Source: Chloroflexota bacterium (GTDB lineage: Bacteria > Chloroflexota > Anaerolineae > Aggregatilineales > Phototrophicaceae). From it: a stretch of 64,000 nucleotides of DNA. This document shows, piece by piece, positions 44,841 to 53,838 of this stretch. The position numbers and the translations under genes were made by a program. Location: the NCBI GenBank assembly GCA_026707745.1, contig JAPOWG010000057.1:1-64000 (forward strand), given 5' to 3'. Position 1 is the stretch's first letter. Each line of letters begins with the position of its first letter. Under the pieces are notes generated by a model. That model was not told the DNA's origin. It saw only the letters and a list, made by a program, of their open reading frames with translations, and searched no databases.

Positions 44841-46031
44841 CAGAAATTCGATTGCTGCCTCGAGCTGCAAGTCATTTTCCCGCTCTTCGTCAGTTTCCGG
44901 GTTCCATTCGACGATGATATCCGGCGTGATGCCCTGCGCGTGAATCCAGGACCCATTGGGCGTCAGCCAGCGCTTCACCGTAATGCGCACGCACCCGCCA
45001 TTGGCCAACTCAGGGACGATATTCTGTACCGTGCCCTTGCCAAAGGTCCTTTCGCCCATGATAGTTGCCACTCGGTAATCCTGCATAGCGCCGGCAATCA
45101 CCTCCGACGCGCTGGCGCTTGTTTCATCGACCAATACGACTATCGGCACATCGATATCGGCGTAGCCGCCTCGCGTGCGGGTGACTTCTTCGCTCTGATC
45201 CCGCGACACTTGCCGCAAGAGTACACCGTCCTCTATGAACGCGCTGCCAATTTCTATCGCGCTCGCCAGCGTTCCACCGGGATTGTCGCGAATATCGAAG
45301 ATCAATCCGTTGGAGTTGTTGATGTCGACCTCTGTCAAAGCCTCGTCCAGTTGCGCGCGCGAGAGGTCGTTGAAGTCCAGCATTTTCACGTGCGCGATGT
45401 TGTCGCTGATGATCTCGTAGGAGACGTTCGGCTTGGCGAAGATCTCGCGCGTGATTTCAAAGGTGAGGAATTCTTCGCCGCGCTTGAAAGTGATCGTGAC
45501 CGTTGTGCCAGGCGCTCCGGGGACGAGCGCCGTTAATTCCGCCTGTGTCATGCCGCTGACCAACTGACCGTCGACCTGATAAAATATATCGCCGGGCAAG
45601 ACGCCGACGCCTTCGGCCGGCGAACCGGGAATGACCGTGACAACCTCGATTTCTCCAGTATCTTCGATTGTGCGGATCGTAACGCCGATGCCGGAGAATT
45701 CGCCCGAGAAGTCGATGGCGCGATCACACAAGTCGGGCCGGATGTACCCGCTGTGTTCGTCTTCCAGCGCATTGACCATCCCGTCGATGGCGCCGTTAAC
45801 CAGCGTTTCAACATCGACGGGATCCACATAGCGAGATTCAACAATCGAAAAAGCATCCCAGAAGGGCTCGAAAGCCTGATCGGTATCGGTTAACGCTGTT
45901 CGTCCTTGTGCGTCGCTGCGATTGGATAGCGCCATGCTTCCCGCGATAAAGCCGATGACGAAAACGGCTGCGGTCATCATAAGCGGTTGCAGAACCCGGG
46001 AATGGCGCCGGTAGAGCGGCTTCGAAACCAT
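44823..46031 (-). CDS. S41 family C-terminal processing peptidase (CtpA)
   Basis: A 402-residue exported serine protease. One N-terminal membrane segment (about 15-35) anchors it. A PDZ domain lies at about 112-190 (GIGVTIRTIEDTGEIE, GVLPGDIFYQVDG). The catalytic dyad is S307 (VDETSASASEV) and K332 (GERTFGKGTVQ), 25 residues apart as in Prc/CtpB. The ATG has GGAG eight bases upstream. Its C-terminal QPLGA and stop are encoded by repeat copy C. Substrates are unknown; CtpA proteins trim exported or membrane proteins. Confidence 0.94.
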   Translation of the reverse strand: MVSKPLYRRHSRVLQPLMMTAAVFVIGFIAGSMALSNRSDAQGRTALTDTDQAFEPFWDAFSIVESRYVDPVDVETLVNGAIDGMVNALEDEHSGYIRPDLCDRAIDFSGEFSGIGVTIRTIEDTGEIEVVTVIPGSPAEGVGVLPGDIFYQVDGQLVSGMTQAELTALVPGAPGTTVTITFKRGEEFLTFEITREIFAKPNVSYEIISDNIAHVKMLDFNDLSRAQLDEALTEVDINNSNGLIFDIRDNPGGTLASAIEIGSAFIEDGVLLRQVSRDQSEEVTRTRGGYADIDVPIVVLVDETSASASEVIAGAMQDYRVATIMGERTFGKGTVQNIVPELANGGCVRITVKRWLTPNGSWIHAQGITPDIIVEWNPETDEERENDLQLEAAIEFLQPLGA

Positions 46032-46180
46032 GATGAGTCTCCGTCAATTGAGCGACTTCAATACCTGTATAGTATACGTTATCATGGCGATATTGCGGAA
46101 TCGCAAATCATGTCCGCCGGCATTCGAAGGCCTGCCGGCGCTTTTGCTCATCCATGTCTTGACGGGGAACGCGCGAAGAG

Positions 46181-46981
46181 ATGGTCGAGAATCTCGTCTC
46201 CATTGAAGCAGCGGCAGATCTTGTCAGCGATGGCCAAATTCTGGCTCTCGGAGGCATGACCCTTTATCGGCGGCCGATTGGATTCGTTAAGGCTTTGCTG
46301 CGCAGATCGCCCCGGCCGCGTAACCTGACGCTGCTCAGTTTCACGGGAAGCATGGAGTCCGACCTGTTGATCGGCGCCGATTGCGTCCGACATGTTCGCT
46401 CGGCTTATTTTGGCTTGGAATCCTTTGGTCTGGCGCCGATGTTCACGAAATCCGTTCAGTCGGGGGGCGTCAAGGTGATCGAAGAAACCGAGGCAAGCAT
46501 CGTCATGGGGCTGCGCGCGGCGATCGCCGGTGTGGGATTCATGCCCTCGCGCGCCTGGCTAGGTACGGATTTGCCTTCCTTGCGACCGGATGTCAAAACG
46601 GTGACGGATCCCTACAACGGCGACCAACTGTTGGCCTTCCCGGCCATCCCCTGCGATGTCGCTGTCATTCATGGCTTGGCGGGGGACAAGCACGGCAACG
46701 TGCTTATCAACAACAATTTGGGCATCGATATGGAATTGGTCTATGTGGCGGATACAGTCGTGGCGACCGTCGAAGCGCTTGTCGACGAGTTGCGCCCTAC
46801 CACAGAGGGCGTCATTATCCCGTATCCTGGATGCGACATGCTCGTGCATATGGCCGCCGGCGCCGCGCCGACGAGTTGTCATCCGCAGTATCCCGTGGAC
46901 GGTGGAACCATCTTGAAGTATGTCGAAGCCTGTAATTCCGGCCGCTTTTCGGAATTCCTGGATGACTTCTTGAAACAATAG
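46181..46981 (+). CDS. CoA-transferase family I, alpha subunit
   Basis: A 266-residue alpha subunit of a glutaconate/IpdA-like CoA-transferase. LVSDGQILALGGMTLYRRPIGFV near the N-terminus and NLTLLSFTGSMESDLLIGAD are family features; FMPSRAWLGTDLP and IHGLAGDKHGNVLI follow. It partners a beta subunit that is found upstream at 41641-42510, separated by three minus-strand genes. It has no adjacent beta gene, so either the subunits associate in trans or a rearrangement split an operon. Confidence 0.87.
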   Translation: MVENLVSIEAAADLVSDGQILALGGMTLYRRPIGFVKALLRRSPRPRNLTLLSFTGSMESDLLIGADCVRHVRSAYFGLESFGLAPMFTKSVQSGGVKVIEETEASIVMGLRAAIAGVGFMPSRAWLGTDLPSLRPDVKTVTDPYNGDQLLAFPAIPCDVAVIHGLAGDKHGNVLINNNLGIDMELVYVADTVVATVEALVDELRPTTEGVIIPYPGCDMLVHMAAGAAPTSCHPQYPVDGGTILKYVEACNSGRFSEFLDDFLKQ

Positions 46982-46996
46982 CGACCGACGGGAAAC

Positions 46997-47025
46997 TTGC
47001 CAGCAGAGCGCCTTGCCAGTATAAT
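46997..47025 (+). promoter_or_regulatory. promoter of the thiamine transport operon
   Basis: TTGCCA at 46997-47002, a 17-nt spacer and a perfect TATAAT at 47020-47025. The start point near 47032 places the TPP aptamer about 17 nt into the transcript. Confidence 0.8.
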
Positions 47026-47048
47026 CAAAATACAATTGAATATGTCGA

Positions 47049-47140
47049 GACTTGGGGAGCTTGCGGGGGCAAGCTGAGAGGGCGCGAAAAGTCGTGCCGA
47101 CCCATTAACCTGATCCGGGTAATACTGGCGTAGGGATGTC
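47049..47140 (+). promoter_or_regulatory. TPP riboswitch (THI element)
   Basis: The thi-box consensus is intact: GGGGAGC, GCTGAGAGGG, GACCC, ACCTGAT, GGGTAATACTGGCGTAGGGA. Closing helix P1 pairs GAC at 47049-47051 with GTC at 47138-47140. The 3' edge GGATGTC (47134-47140) can instead pair with GACATCC (47171-47177), which lies in the terminator loop, so ligand binding and antitermination are mutually exclusive. Confidence 0.96.
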
Positions 47141-47159
47141 CACCATATGCGTAACTGAG

Positions 47160-47199
47160 CCACCCTTGTAGACATCCTTCGCAAGGGTGGTTTTCATTT
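47160..47199 (+). terminator. rho-independent terminator of the TPP riboswitch
   Basis: CCACCCTTG (47160-47168) and CAAGGGTGG (47182-47190) form a 9-bp stem followed by TTTTCATTT. It forms when TPP holds the aptamer 3' edge, ending transcription before thiB. Confidence 0.88.
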
Positions 47200-47256
47200 C
47201 CGATCAAAGGGATCTCCGAGTCGCCGCGACAGAATCCATTTAGGGGAGCATTTCAT

Positions 47257-48309
47257 ATGTTTACAAGATCAGTTCTCGCGCTTTTGCTTCTAGTCCTCAT
47301 CGTGCCTGCGGTTTTCTCCCAGGAAAATGATACGGTTGTTGTCGTCACGCACGACAGTTTCGCAGCCTCGGAAATAGTCCTGGAGGCATTTGAAGCCCAT
47401 ACCGGAATGACTGTTGAAATACTGCGAGGGGGCGATGCCGGAACCATGGTGAATCAGTCGATTCTGAGTGTCAACAATCCCTTGGGCGATGTCTTGTACG
47501 GCATTGACAACACCTTTCTCAGTCGCGCGCTGGACGCCGAGATATTCGTAGCTTACCAATCTCCCGAGCTTCAATTCGTCGACGAGTCATTTGTTCCAGG
47601 TGTTGATCACTTGGTCACGCCGATTGACTACGGCGATGTCTGCCTCAATTACGACATCGCCTATTTTGAAGATAACGAAGTGGACCTGCCTTCCAGCTTG
47701 GCAGATCTGACTTTGGCCGAGTACAAGGGCTTGCTCGTCGTCCAGAACCCGGCTACGTCTTCCCCGGGCCTGGCCTTCTTGCTGGCGACAATTGCGGTAT
47801 TCGGGGACGAAGAAGATTACACATTTCTCGACTATTGGCGGGACCTGCGAAGCAACGACGTGCTGGTCGTTGACGGCTGGACAGAAGCTTACTACGGGGA
47901 ATTCAGCGCGCCCGGACGCGACACGGGCGCCCGTCCACTGGTCGTGAGTTATGCCAGCAGTCCGCCTGCCGAGGTGCTATTCAGCGAAAACCCCGAGGAC
48001 GGTCCTTTCACCGGCGCGCTGGTTGGCGACGATATGTGTTTTCGCCAGGTTGAATACGCGGGCGTCCTTGTCAACGCGCGCAATCCGGAAGGCGCGCGGC
48101 AGTTTGTCGACTTCATGCTGAGCCCGGCCTTCCAGGAAGACCTGCCGCTGAACATGTTTGTTTTCCCGGTGCGCGAAGATATCCTGCTTCCAGATATCTT
48201 TGCAGAACTGGCGGAGATCCCTGCACAGCCGGCTGCGCTTGAACCGGCCGATATCGAAGCGAATCGCGAAGATTGGATCGGAGCTTGGTCCGAGGTCATG
48301 CTGCGCTGA
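47257..48309 (+). CDS. thiB: thiamine ABC transporter substrate-binding protein
   Basis: A 350-residue extracytoplasmic binding protein. The signal peptide is residues 1-21 (MFTRSVLALLLLVLIVPAVF-S). Family-1 binding-protein features are VVVTHDSFAASEIVLEAFEAHTG, EILRGGDAGTMVNQ, DVLYGIDNTFLSRAL and PIDYGDVCLNYD. AGGGGAG lies before the ATG. It is the first gene under the TPP riboswitch and overlaps thiP by one base (TGATG), which together with the riboswitch identifies thiamine as ligand. Confidence 0.93.
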   Translation: MFTRSVLALLLLVLIVPAVFSQENDTVVVVTHDSFAASEIVLEAFEAHTGMTVEILRGGDAGTMVNQSILSVNNPLGDVLYGIDNTFLSRALDAEIFVAYQSPELQFVDESFVPGVDHLVTPIDYGDVCLNYDIAYFEDNEVDLPSSLADLTLAEYKGLLVVQNPATSSPGLAFLLATIAVFGDEEDYTFLDYWRDLRSNDVLVVDGWTEAYYGEFSAPGRDTGARPLVVSYASSPPAEVLFSENPEDGPFTGALVGDDMCFRQVEYAGVLVNARNPEGARQFVDFMLSPAFQEDLPLNMFVFPVREDILLPDIFAELAEIPAQPAALEPADIEANREDWIGAWSEVMLR

Positions 48310-49970
48310 TGCGCTTGCGAGGGAGTTACGGGTATGTCGTCTACCTTTTGCCCCTGACCTTCCTGGCGCTATTCTATTTCTATCCGCTTTTGGCGATATT
48401 GGACATCGGCCTGCGTCCCGATGGATGGCTGGATCTGTCCGCCTTCCTGCGCCTGCTCTCGACAGACTACTACCTCGGCGTCTTTCTGTTCACCCTGTAT
48501 CAAGCGACGCTCTCCACGGCTTTGACCTTGTTCCTGGCTTTGCCCTGCGCATATGTCTTTTCGCGCTATCGTTTCGCTGGCAAGTCGCTTTTGCTCTCCC
48601 TGGCAACCCTGCCATTTGTACTGCCCACAGTTGTAGTCGCGCTGGCCTTCATGTCTTTGGTTGGAAGGCGCGGTTTAGTGAACGACCTTCTTATGACCTT
48701 GTTCTCCCTGGACTACACTCCGGTGCAACTGGAACGTACGCTGGCGATCGTGATCATTGTGCACGTCTTCTACAACTTCGCCATCGCTTTAAGAATCATG
48801 ACGGGTTACTGGTCTGCCCAGGGTATCGCGGCGGAGGAAGCGGCTCGCGTGCTGGGCGCGGACGAATGGGCGCTTTGGCGCGATATCAGATTGCCGCTAA
48901 TACAGCCCGCGCTGCTATCCGCTGCTGCGCTCGTCTTCATGTTTACCTTCACCAGTTTCGGCGTTGTCCTGATCTTGGGAGGCATCCGCTTTGCAACGCT
49001 GGAGGTGCAAATCTACTACCAAGCGATTAGCCTCTTCAATCTGCCTATGGCGGGGGCGCTTTCGCTCTTGCAAATTGTCGCGATGTTCGCCTTGATGACC
49101 GCCTATACGCATTTGCAGCGGGGGCTGCAATCTGCAATTGGAGCTGGCAAGGCGGTGGCGCGGCCTGTCAAGAGCCCGCGCGAGAGATCCTTGGTCTGGG
49201 GCGTCGTGATCTTCATCTTCGCCTTGCTTTTCACGCCGCTTCTGGCGCTTGTGGCGCGTTCTGCCCTGAATAATGGCGCATTGGACATGAGCAACTACGC
49301 GGCGCTTGCTGAATCATCCCGCGGCTCGCTCCTGTTTATCGCTCCCATTGAAGCCGTCGCCAATTCGCTTCGATTCGCGCTGATATCAACAAGCATGGCC
49401 CTGATCATCGGCATGATCGCATCCTTCATGATTGTCGGCCGCGGGGGGCTCGCGCGTTTGGTGGATCCGCTGCTGATGCTGCCACTGGCGACCAGCGCGG
49501 TCACCCTCGGCTTCGGCTTTATCGTCGCCCTGGACGAGCCCCCGCTAAACCTGCGGGCATCCTGGCTCATTATCCCCATCTCTCACACCTTGGTTGCTTT
49601 TCCTTTTGTCGTTCGCAGCGTATTGCCGAGTTTGCGGGCGATTCCATCCTCGGTGCGCGAGGCTGCGCAAGTCTTAGGCGCGCGACCCTTTGACTTGCTG
49701 AGAACCATCGACTTGCCCTTGGTAAGCCGGGGAATCGCGGTGGGGGCGACCTTTGCATTTACCGTGAGCATGGGCGAGTTCGGGGCTTCGCTCTTTGTTG
49801 CGCAGCGAGAGTCTGTGACCATTCCCGTTGTTATCTATAGACTAATCGGCGATCCCGGCCTGGCATCCTACCGTCAGGCGCTGGCGATGAGCGTCATTCT
49901 GCTCTTGGTATGCGCCTTGGGTTTTGTCATGATTGAACGACTGCGCGTCGCTGGAGTGGGCGAATTCTGA
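48309..49970 (+). CDS. thiP: thiamine ABC transporter permease
   Basis: About 553 residues: two fused BPD permease modules with about 12 transmembrane helices. Coupling loops appear in each half (AAEEAARVLGADEWALWRDI and PSSVREAAQVLGARPFDLLR). I chose the ATG overlapping the thiB stop; the frame is also open from 48273. ThiP imports thiamine or TPP with ThiB and ThiQ. Confidence 0.93.
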   Translation: MRLRGSYGYVVYLLPLTFLALFYFYPLLAILDIGLRPDGWLDLSAFLRLLSTDYYLGVFLFTLYQATLSTALTLFLALPCAYVFSRYRFAGKSLLLSLATLPFVLPTVVVALAFMSLVGRRGLVNDLLMTLFSLDYTPVQLERTLAIVIIVHVFYNFAIALRIMTGYWSAQGIAAEEAARVLGADEWALWRDIRLPLIQPALLSAAALVFMFTFTSFGVVLILGGIRFATLEVQIYYQAISLFNLPMAGALSLLQIVAMFALMTAYTHLQRGLQSAIGAGKAVARPVKSPRERSLVWGVVIFIFALLFTPLLALVARSALNNGALDMSNYAALAESSRGSLLFIAPIEAVANSLRFALISTSMALIIGMIASFMIVGRGGLARLVDPLLMLPLATSAVTLGFGFIVALDEPPLNLRASWLIIPISHTLVAFPFVVRSVLPSLRAIPSSVREAAQVLGARPFDLLRTIDLPLVSRGIAVGATFAFTVSMGEFGASLFVAQRESVTIPVVIYRLIGDPGLASYRQALAMSVILLLVCALGFVMIERLRVAGVGEF

Positions 49971-50986
49971 TGCTTCAATTGAAAGACCTGTCGCACGCCT
50001 ATGACGAGGCTGTTTCGCTGCGAAACGTCAACTTAAGGGTCGCGAAAGATGAGATCGTCTGTCTGCTGGGTCCCAGTGGCTGTGGTAAGACCACGCTCTT
50101 GCGCATCGTTGCCGGCCTGATCTCCGACTACGAGGGAGACGTTCTGCTCGACGGGCGCGATCTGCGTCGCTTGGCTGCGCACGAGCGCGGCTTCGGGCTG
50201 ATGTTTCAAGATTTTGCCCTGTTCCCGCATATGTCGGTGTCCGACAACATCGCATACGGACTGCGGCGACGGCGAATGGCCCCGACCGACATAGCGCTGC
50301 GGGTGGAACTGATGCTGGATCAAGTTGGCTTGGGGGCTTATGGCGAACGTGACATAGGGACATTGTCGGGCGGCGAACAACAGCGCGTCGCCTTGGCGCG
50401 CAGCCTGGCGCCGGAACCCAACCTGCTGATGCTGGATGAACCGCTTGGTTCGCTGGATGCCCTGCTGAGAGACAAGCTGGCCCTCGAATTGCGAGAGATT
50501 ATCAAGGGCACGGGCTTGAGCGCGCTCTACGTCACGCATGACCACCGCGAAGCCTACGCGATTGCCGATCGGATTGCCGTAATGGACCGAGGAACGATCC
50601 GACAACTGGACCGGCCCTTTGACCTGTATCACCATCCTGTCGACGAAAATGTCGCCAGATTCCTCGGCTTTTCCAATATTTTCCAATTCGGTGACAACCG
50701 GTTCACGCGAGAACTGCGGTGTAGATTCCTGCCCGATGCCGCCGATAGCGACGCCTTCTTAATCCACCCGGACGGGATTGAACTTGACAACGTGGGCGAT
50801 CCCGCAGCGATAGCGCATCGCGGCCGGATCGAGTCTTCCGTGTTTCGCGGCGAATACAGCGAAGTCACGATTCTTTTGCCCCAGGAAGGCTTGCGCTTGA
50901 GATGCAAATCACGAAATGGGACCCCAACTGTCGGCCGTTCCGTCACCGTCTCTGTCAAAAGTGAAGCCATTAGACGATTGAATTGA
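49970..50986 (+). CDS. thiQ: thiamine ABC transporter ATP-binding protein
   Basis: A 338-residue ATPase. Walker A GPSGCGKTT (34-42), Q-loop MFQDFALFPH, signature LSGGEQQRVALARSL, Walker B LLMLDEPLGSLD and switch VTHDHREA are all intact. It is longer than E. coli ThiQ (about 230) by a C-terminal beta domain of the TOBE kind (about 265-335), as in Fe3+/polyamine-type ATPases. It overlaps thiP by one base. The family signature alone would fit other CUT-type importers; the riboswitch points to thiamine. Confidence 0.9.
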   Translation: MLQLKDLSHAYDEAVSLRNVNLRVAKDEIVCLLGPSGCGKTTLLRIVAGLISDYEGDVLLDGRDLRRLAAHERGFGLMFQDFALFPHMSVSDNIAYGLRRRRMAPTDIALRVELMLDQVGLGAYGERDIGTLSGGEQQRVALARSLAPEPNLLMLDEPLGSLDALLRDKLALELREIIKGTGLSALYVTHDHREAYAIADRIAVMDRGTIRQLDRPFDLYHHPVDENVARFLGFSNIFQFGDNRFTRELRCRFLPDAADSDAFLIHPDGIELDNVGDPAAIAHRGRIESSVFRGEYSEVTILLPQEGLRLRCKSRNGTPTVGRSVTVSVKSEAIRRLN

Positions 50987-51314
50987 CTCCGACCAGTCGG
51001 TCAGCGGTTGAAACAAAGCACAACAGCCGCCTGACAGCCGGTAAGGACGGTCCGATGGAGCCCGTTGAAATCTACAATTTGCGACCAGGCCCTGCCACTG
51101 AACATACGTACAACAGGTTGTTTTGCTTCATAACGGCTCTCTAAGCTCCCCTCCCTGATGCTTCGGGGAGGGGCTGGGGGAGGGGTTAGAAAGAAGCGAT
51201 ACTCGCAATATTCACCATGAACTTGCCCTAAGGCCAATAGTCTATGCGCGGGGCGACAAATGCAACTATAATGCGATGGTCAATCGCTAACTGAACTGAT
51301 CGGCAGAAAACAAG
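50987..51314. other. intergenic region with C/G-rich hairpin repeat, copy 2
   Basis: A 328-nt gap between thiQ and purH. At 51148-51173, CCCCTCCC-TGATGCTTCG-GGGAGGGG is the reverse-oriented partner of the repeat at 1115. TATAAT at 51267-51272 is a -10 candidate for purH with no clear -35. No other gene is seen. Confidence 0.7.
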
Positions 51315-52853
51315 ATGCCCCGTGCTTTATTCAGTGTCTCGAACAAGACCGGAATCACCGAGTTTGCTCACGCCTTGCTGACCTATGGTTGGGAAATCGT
51401 CGCCAGCGGCGGAACCCGCAAGACCCTTGAGGAATCGGAGGTTCCTGTCACAAGTGTCGAACAGATTACCGGCCAGCCCGAGATGCTCGGCGGCCGTGTC
51501 AAAACACTGCATCCGGCGATCCACAGCGGTATCCTGGCTCGTGATAACGAGGCTGACTTGAGAGAGATCGAGAGTTTTGGTTTCGCCCCGATCTCGATGG
51601 TCGTCTGCAACCTTTATCCATTCGTAGAAGCCGCGACTGCCGGGAACGGCGATTTGGGCGACATCATTGAACAGATCGATATCGGTGGCGTGACCATGTT
51701 GCGCGCCGGGGCCAAGAACTTCGAACGCGTGATAACCATTTGTGATCCGGACGACTATTTGTCCATAATGGGGGCATTGCACGAGGCGGGACGGATTGAC
51801 ATGCCGCGCCGTCGCGAGCTTGCGGTCAAGGCCTTCGCCCATACCAGGGATTACGACGCGGCAATTCACGCTTATCTCTACGAATCCGGCCTGCCTGCTC
51901 CAGAATCCACGGGCGTACCCGAAAGCATTTACATTAGTATGCTGCGCAGCATTGAACTCCGCTACGGAGAAAACCCCCATCAAAGCGCTGCCTATTATTC
52001 GTCGCATATATCTGACTTGCCATTGGGCGCCGCGCAATTGGGTGGGAAACAACTGTCCTACAACAATATTCTCGATGTCGATGCTGCCTGGCGCGCTGTC
52101 GGCAGCTTTAACGAGCCAACGGTTGTAATCGTCAAACACCTGAATCCTGCCGGTATCGCGTCCGCCGGCTCCATCGCCCAAGCCTATCCGCAAGCCCTGG
52201 CCTCGGATCCGGTTTCGGCCTTTGGGGGGATAATCGCCGTCAATCGCGAGGTCGACGAGGCTTTTGTCGCCGCCCTGGAGGCCTTGTTTATGGAAGCCAT
52301 AATCGCGCCGTCTTTTTCGGATGAAGCCCTGGAGCAACTGCGCGGCCGGCGCAAGAACTGCAGGATCTTGCAGGTTGCGGGCCCCTATGGAGGGAGCGGC
52401 TTGGAACTGCGCTCTGTCATGGGCGGGATGCTCCTGCAGACAATTGACATGGGCGACCCGCCCGAAGCGGTCATGCGGACGGTTACTGCACGAGTGCCGC
52501 TAGATGCGGAATTGCAGTCTCTGCGCTTCGCCTGGAAAGCCGTGCAACATGTCAAGTCAAATGCCATTGTGCTTGCCCAAGGCAGACGAACGATTGGCAT
52601 CGGAGGCGGTTTGCCAAGCCGGGTAGACGCGGTAGAACTTGCGATCAAGAAAGCCGGGGACGAGGTGACGAGCTCGGTCATGGCCTCGGATGCCTTCTTT
52701 CCTTTTCCCGATGGCATTGAATCCGCGGCCCGGGCGGGGGTCACTTGTGTCATTCAGCCGGGCGGTTCCATTCGCGACGCCCAGGTGATCGAAGCGGCTG
52801 ACTATTACGACATGGCGATGATCTTCACGGGAGGGCGGCACTTCCGCCACTAG
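51315..52853 (+). CDS. purH: bifunctional AICAR transformylase / IMP cyclohydrolase
   Basis: A 512-residue enzyme for the last two steps of IMP synthesis: formylation of AICAR with 10-formyl-THF and ring closure. The cyclohydrolase domain (about 1-195) has LFSVSNKTGITEFA, ASGGTRKTL, MLGGRVKTLHP. The transformylase domain has ELRYGENPHQSAAYY, KHLNPAGIASA, SDPVSAFGGIIAVNR and a C-terminal DAFFPFPDGIESAARAG. Length is standard. Convergent, 4-nt overlap of stops with secF. Confidence 0.97.
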   Translation: MPRALFSVSNKTGITEFAHALLTYGWEIVASGGTRKTLEESEVPVTSVEQITGQPEMLGGRVKTLHPAIHSGILARDNEADLREIESFGFAPISMVVCNLYPFVEAATAGNGDLGDIIEQIDIGGVTMLRAGAKNFERVITICDPDDYLSIMGALHEAGRIDMPRRRELAVKAFAHTRDYDAAIHAYLYESGLPAPESTGVPESIYISMLRSIELRYGENPHQSAAYYSSHISDLPLGAAQLGGKQLSYNNILDVDAAWRAVGSFNEPTVVIVKHLNPAGIASAGSIAQAYPQALASDPVSAFGGIIAVNREVDEAFVAALEALFMEAIIAPSFSDEALEQLRGRRKNCRILQVAGPYGGSGLELRSVMGGMLLQTIDMGDPPEAVMRTVTARVPLDAELQSLRFAWKAVQHVKSNAIVLAQGRRTIGIGGGLPSRVDAVELAIKKAGDEVTSSVMASDAFFPFPDGIESAARAGVTCVIQPGGSIRDAQVIEAADYYDMAMIFTGGRHFRH

Positions 52854-53827
52854 CTGGCATTGGCTTGGACTAACCCGGCTTCATCAAGCTCGCCGTTTTT
52901 CGGCTTCTTGCCGGTAAAGGGAATCTCGCCTTTTTCCCAGGCAACCAAAAGCGGAACCGCCGTAAAGATCGACGAGTAAGTCCCCGATAGCAGACCGATA
53001 AACAGAATCGCGATGAATTGCTTGACGGTTTCGCCGCCAAATAGCAAGATCGCGATCATGATGAAAAATGCGTTCAACTGTGTGGCAAGTGAACGATGAA
53101 TGGTCTCCCAAATGCTGCGGTTGACGATCGTCTCGTAAGGCTCGCCCAGATGTTTTGGTATGTTTTCCCGAATGCGATCAAAAACGACGATCGAGTCCTG
53201 TACGGAGAAGCCCACAACGGTCAACACTGCTGTCAAAAACAAGGCATCAATTTCCCAGCCGAGCAATAGCCCAAAGAGCGACATGACGCCCATCACCACC
53301 AGAATGTCGTGGATCATGGCCGCGATGGCGCAAACGCCGTAACGTATGGCGTTTGGCACCTGCCGAAAGGCGATCACGATGAATCCGGTAATCACCAAAG
53401 CGCCCACAGCCACTGCGGCCAGCGCGGAACGCGTGACCTCTTGACCAATGGTCGCGGAAACGGTTTCCGCCCGGAAGCTGTCTCGATCAATCGGAGAAAT
53501 CGATCCCAGACGAAGCAGGATGTCATTTGTCACCTCTACGTCGTGGAAACCGGCCCGCACGGACCAGCGATTATCGCTTGCCGCGCCGATCCGCTGTATG
53601 ATGATATTCTCGTCGCCCACCGCGCCGAATACTTGACGGATGCCGTCTTCGCTGGCGCCGGCGTCCTGGAACTTCAATTCGTATATGCTGCCGCCGACAA
53701 AGTCGATGCTCAGGCGGAAAGGTGAGCCGGTCGAAACTGTCGACAGCAGCATCACCGCCAGTCCAGGCGCGATGACCAAGGCTGATAACAGGAAGAACCA
53801 GCGGCGTTTCTCAACAATCTTGAACAT
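52850..53827 (-). CDS. secF: protein translocase subunit SecF
   Basis: A 325-residue six-helix membrane protein. It has the SecF start RLSIDFVGGSIYELKF and the RND-like core VVGFSVQDSIVVFDRIREN with family Asp/Arg. SecD and SecF use the proton-motive force to pull exported proteins off the SecYEG channel. It starts 11 nt after secD. Confidence 0.96.
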   Translation of the reverse strand: MFKIVEKRRWFFLLSALVIAPGLAVMLLSTVSTGSPFRLSIDFVGGSIYELKFQDAGASEDGIRQVFGAVGDENIIIQRIGAASDNRWSVRAGFHDVEVTNDILLRLGSISPIDRDSFRAETVSATIGQEVTRSALAAVAVGALVITGFIVIAFRQVPNAIRYGVCAIAAMIHDILVVMGVMSLFGLLLGWEIDALFLTAVLTVVGFSVQDSIVVFDRIRENIPKHLGEPYETIVNRSIWETIHRSLATQLNAFFIMIAILLFGGETVKQFIAILFIGLLSGTYSSIFTAVPLLVAWEKGEIPFTGKKPKNGELDEAGLVQANAS

Positions 53828-53838
53828 TTCGGCTCTCC

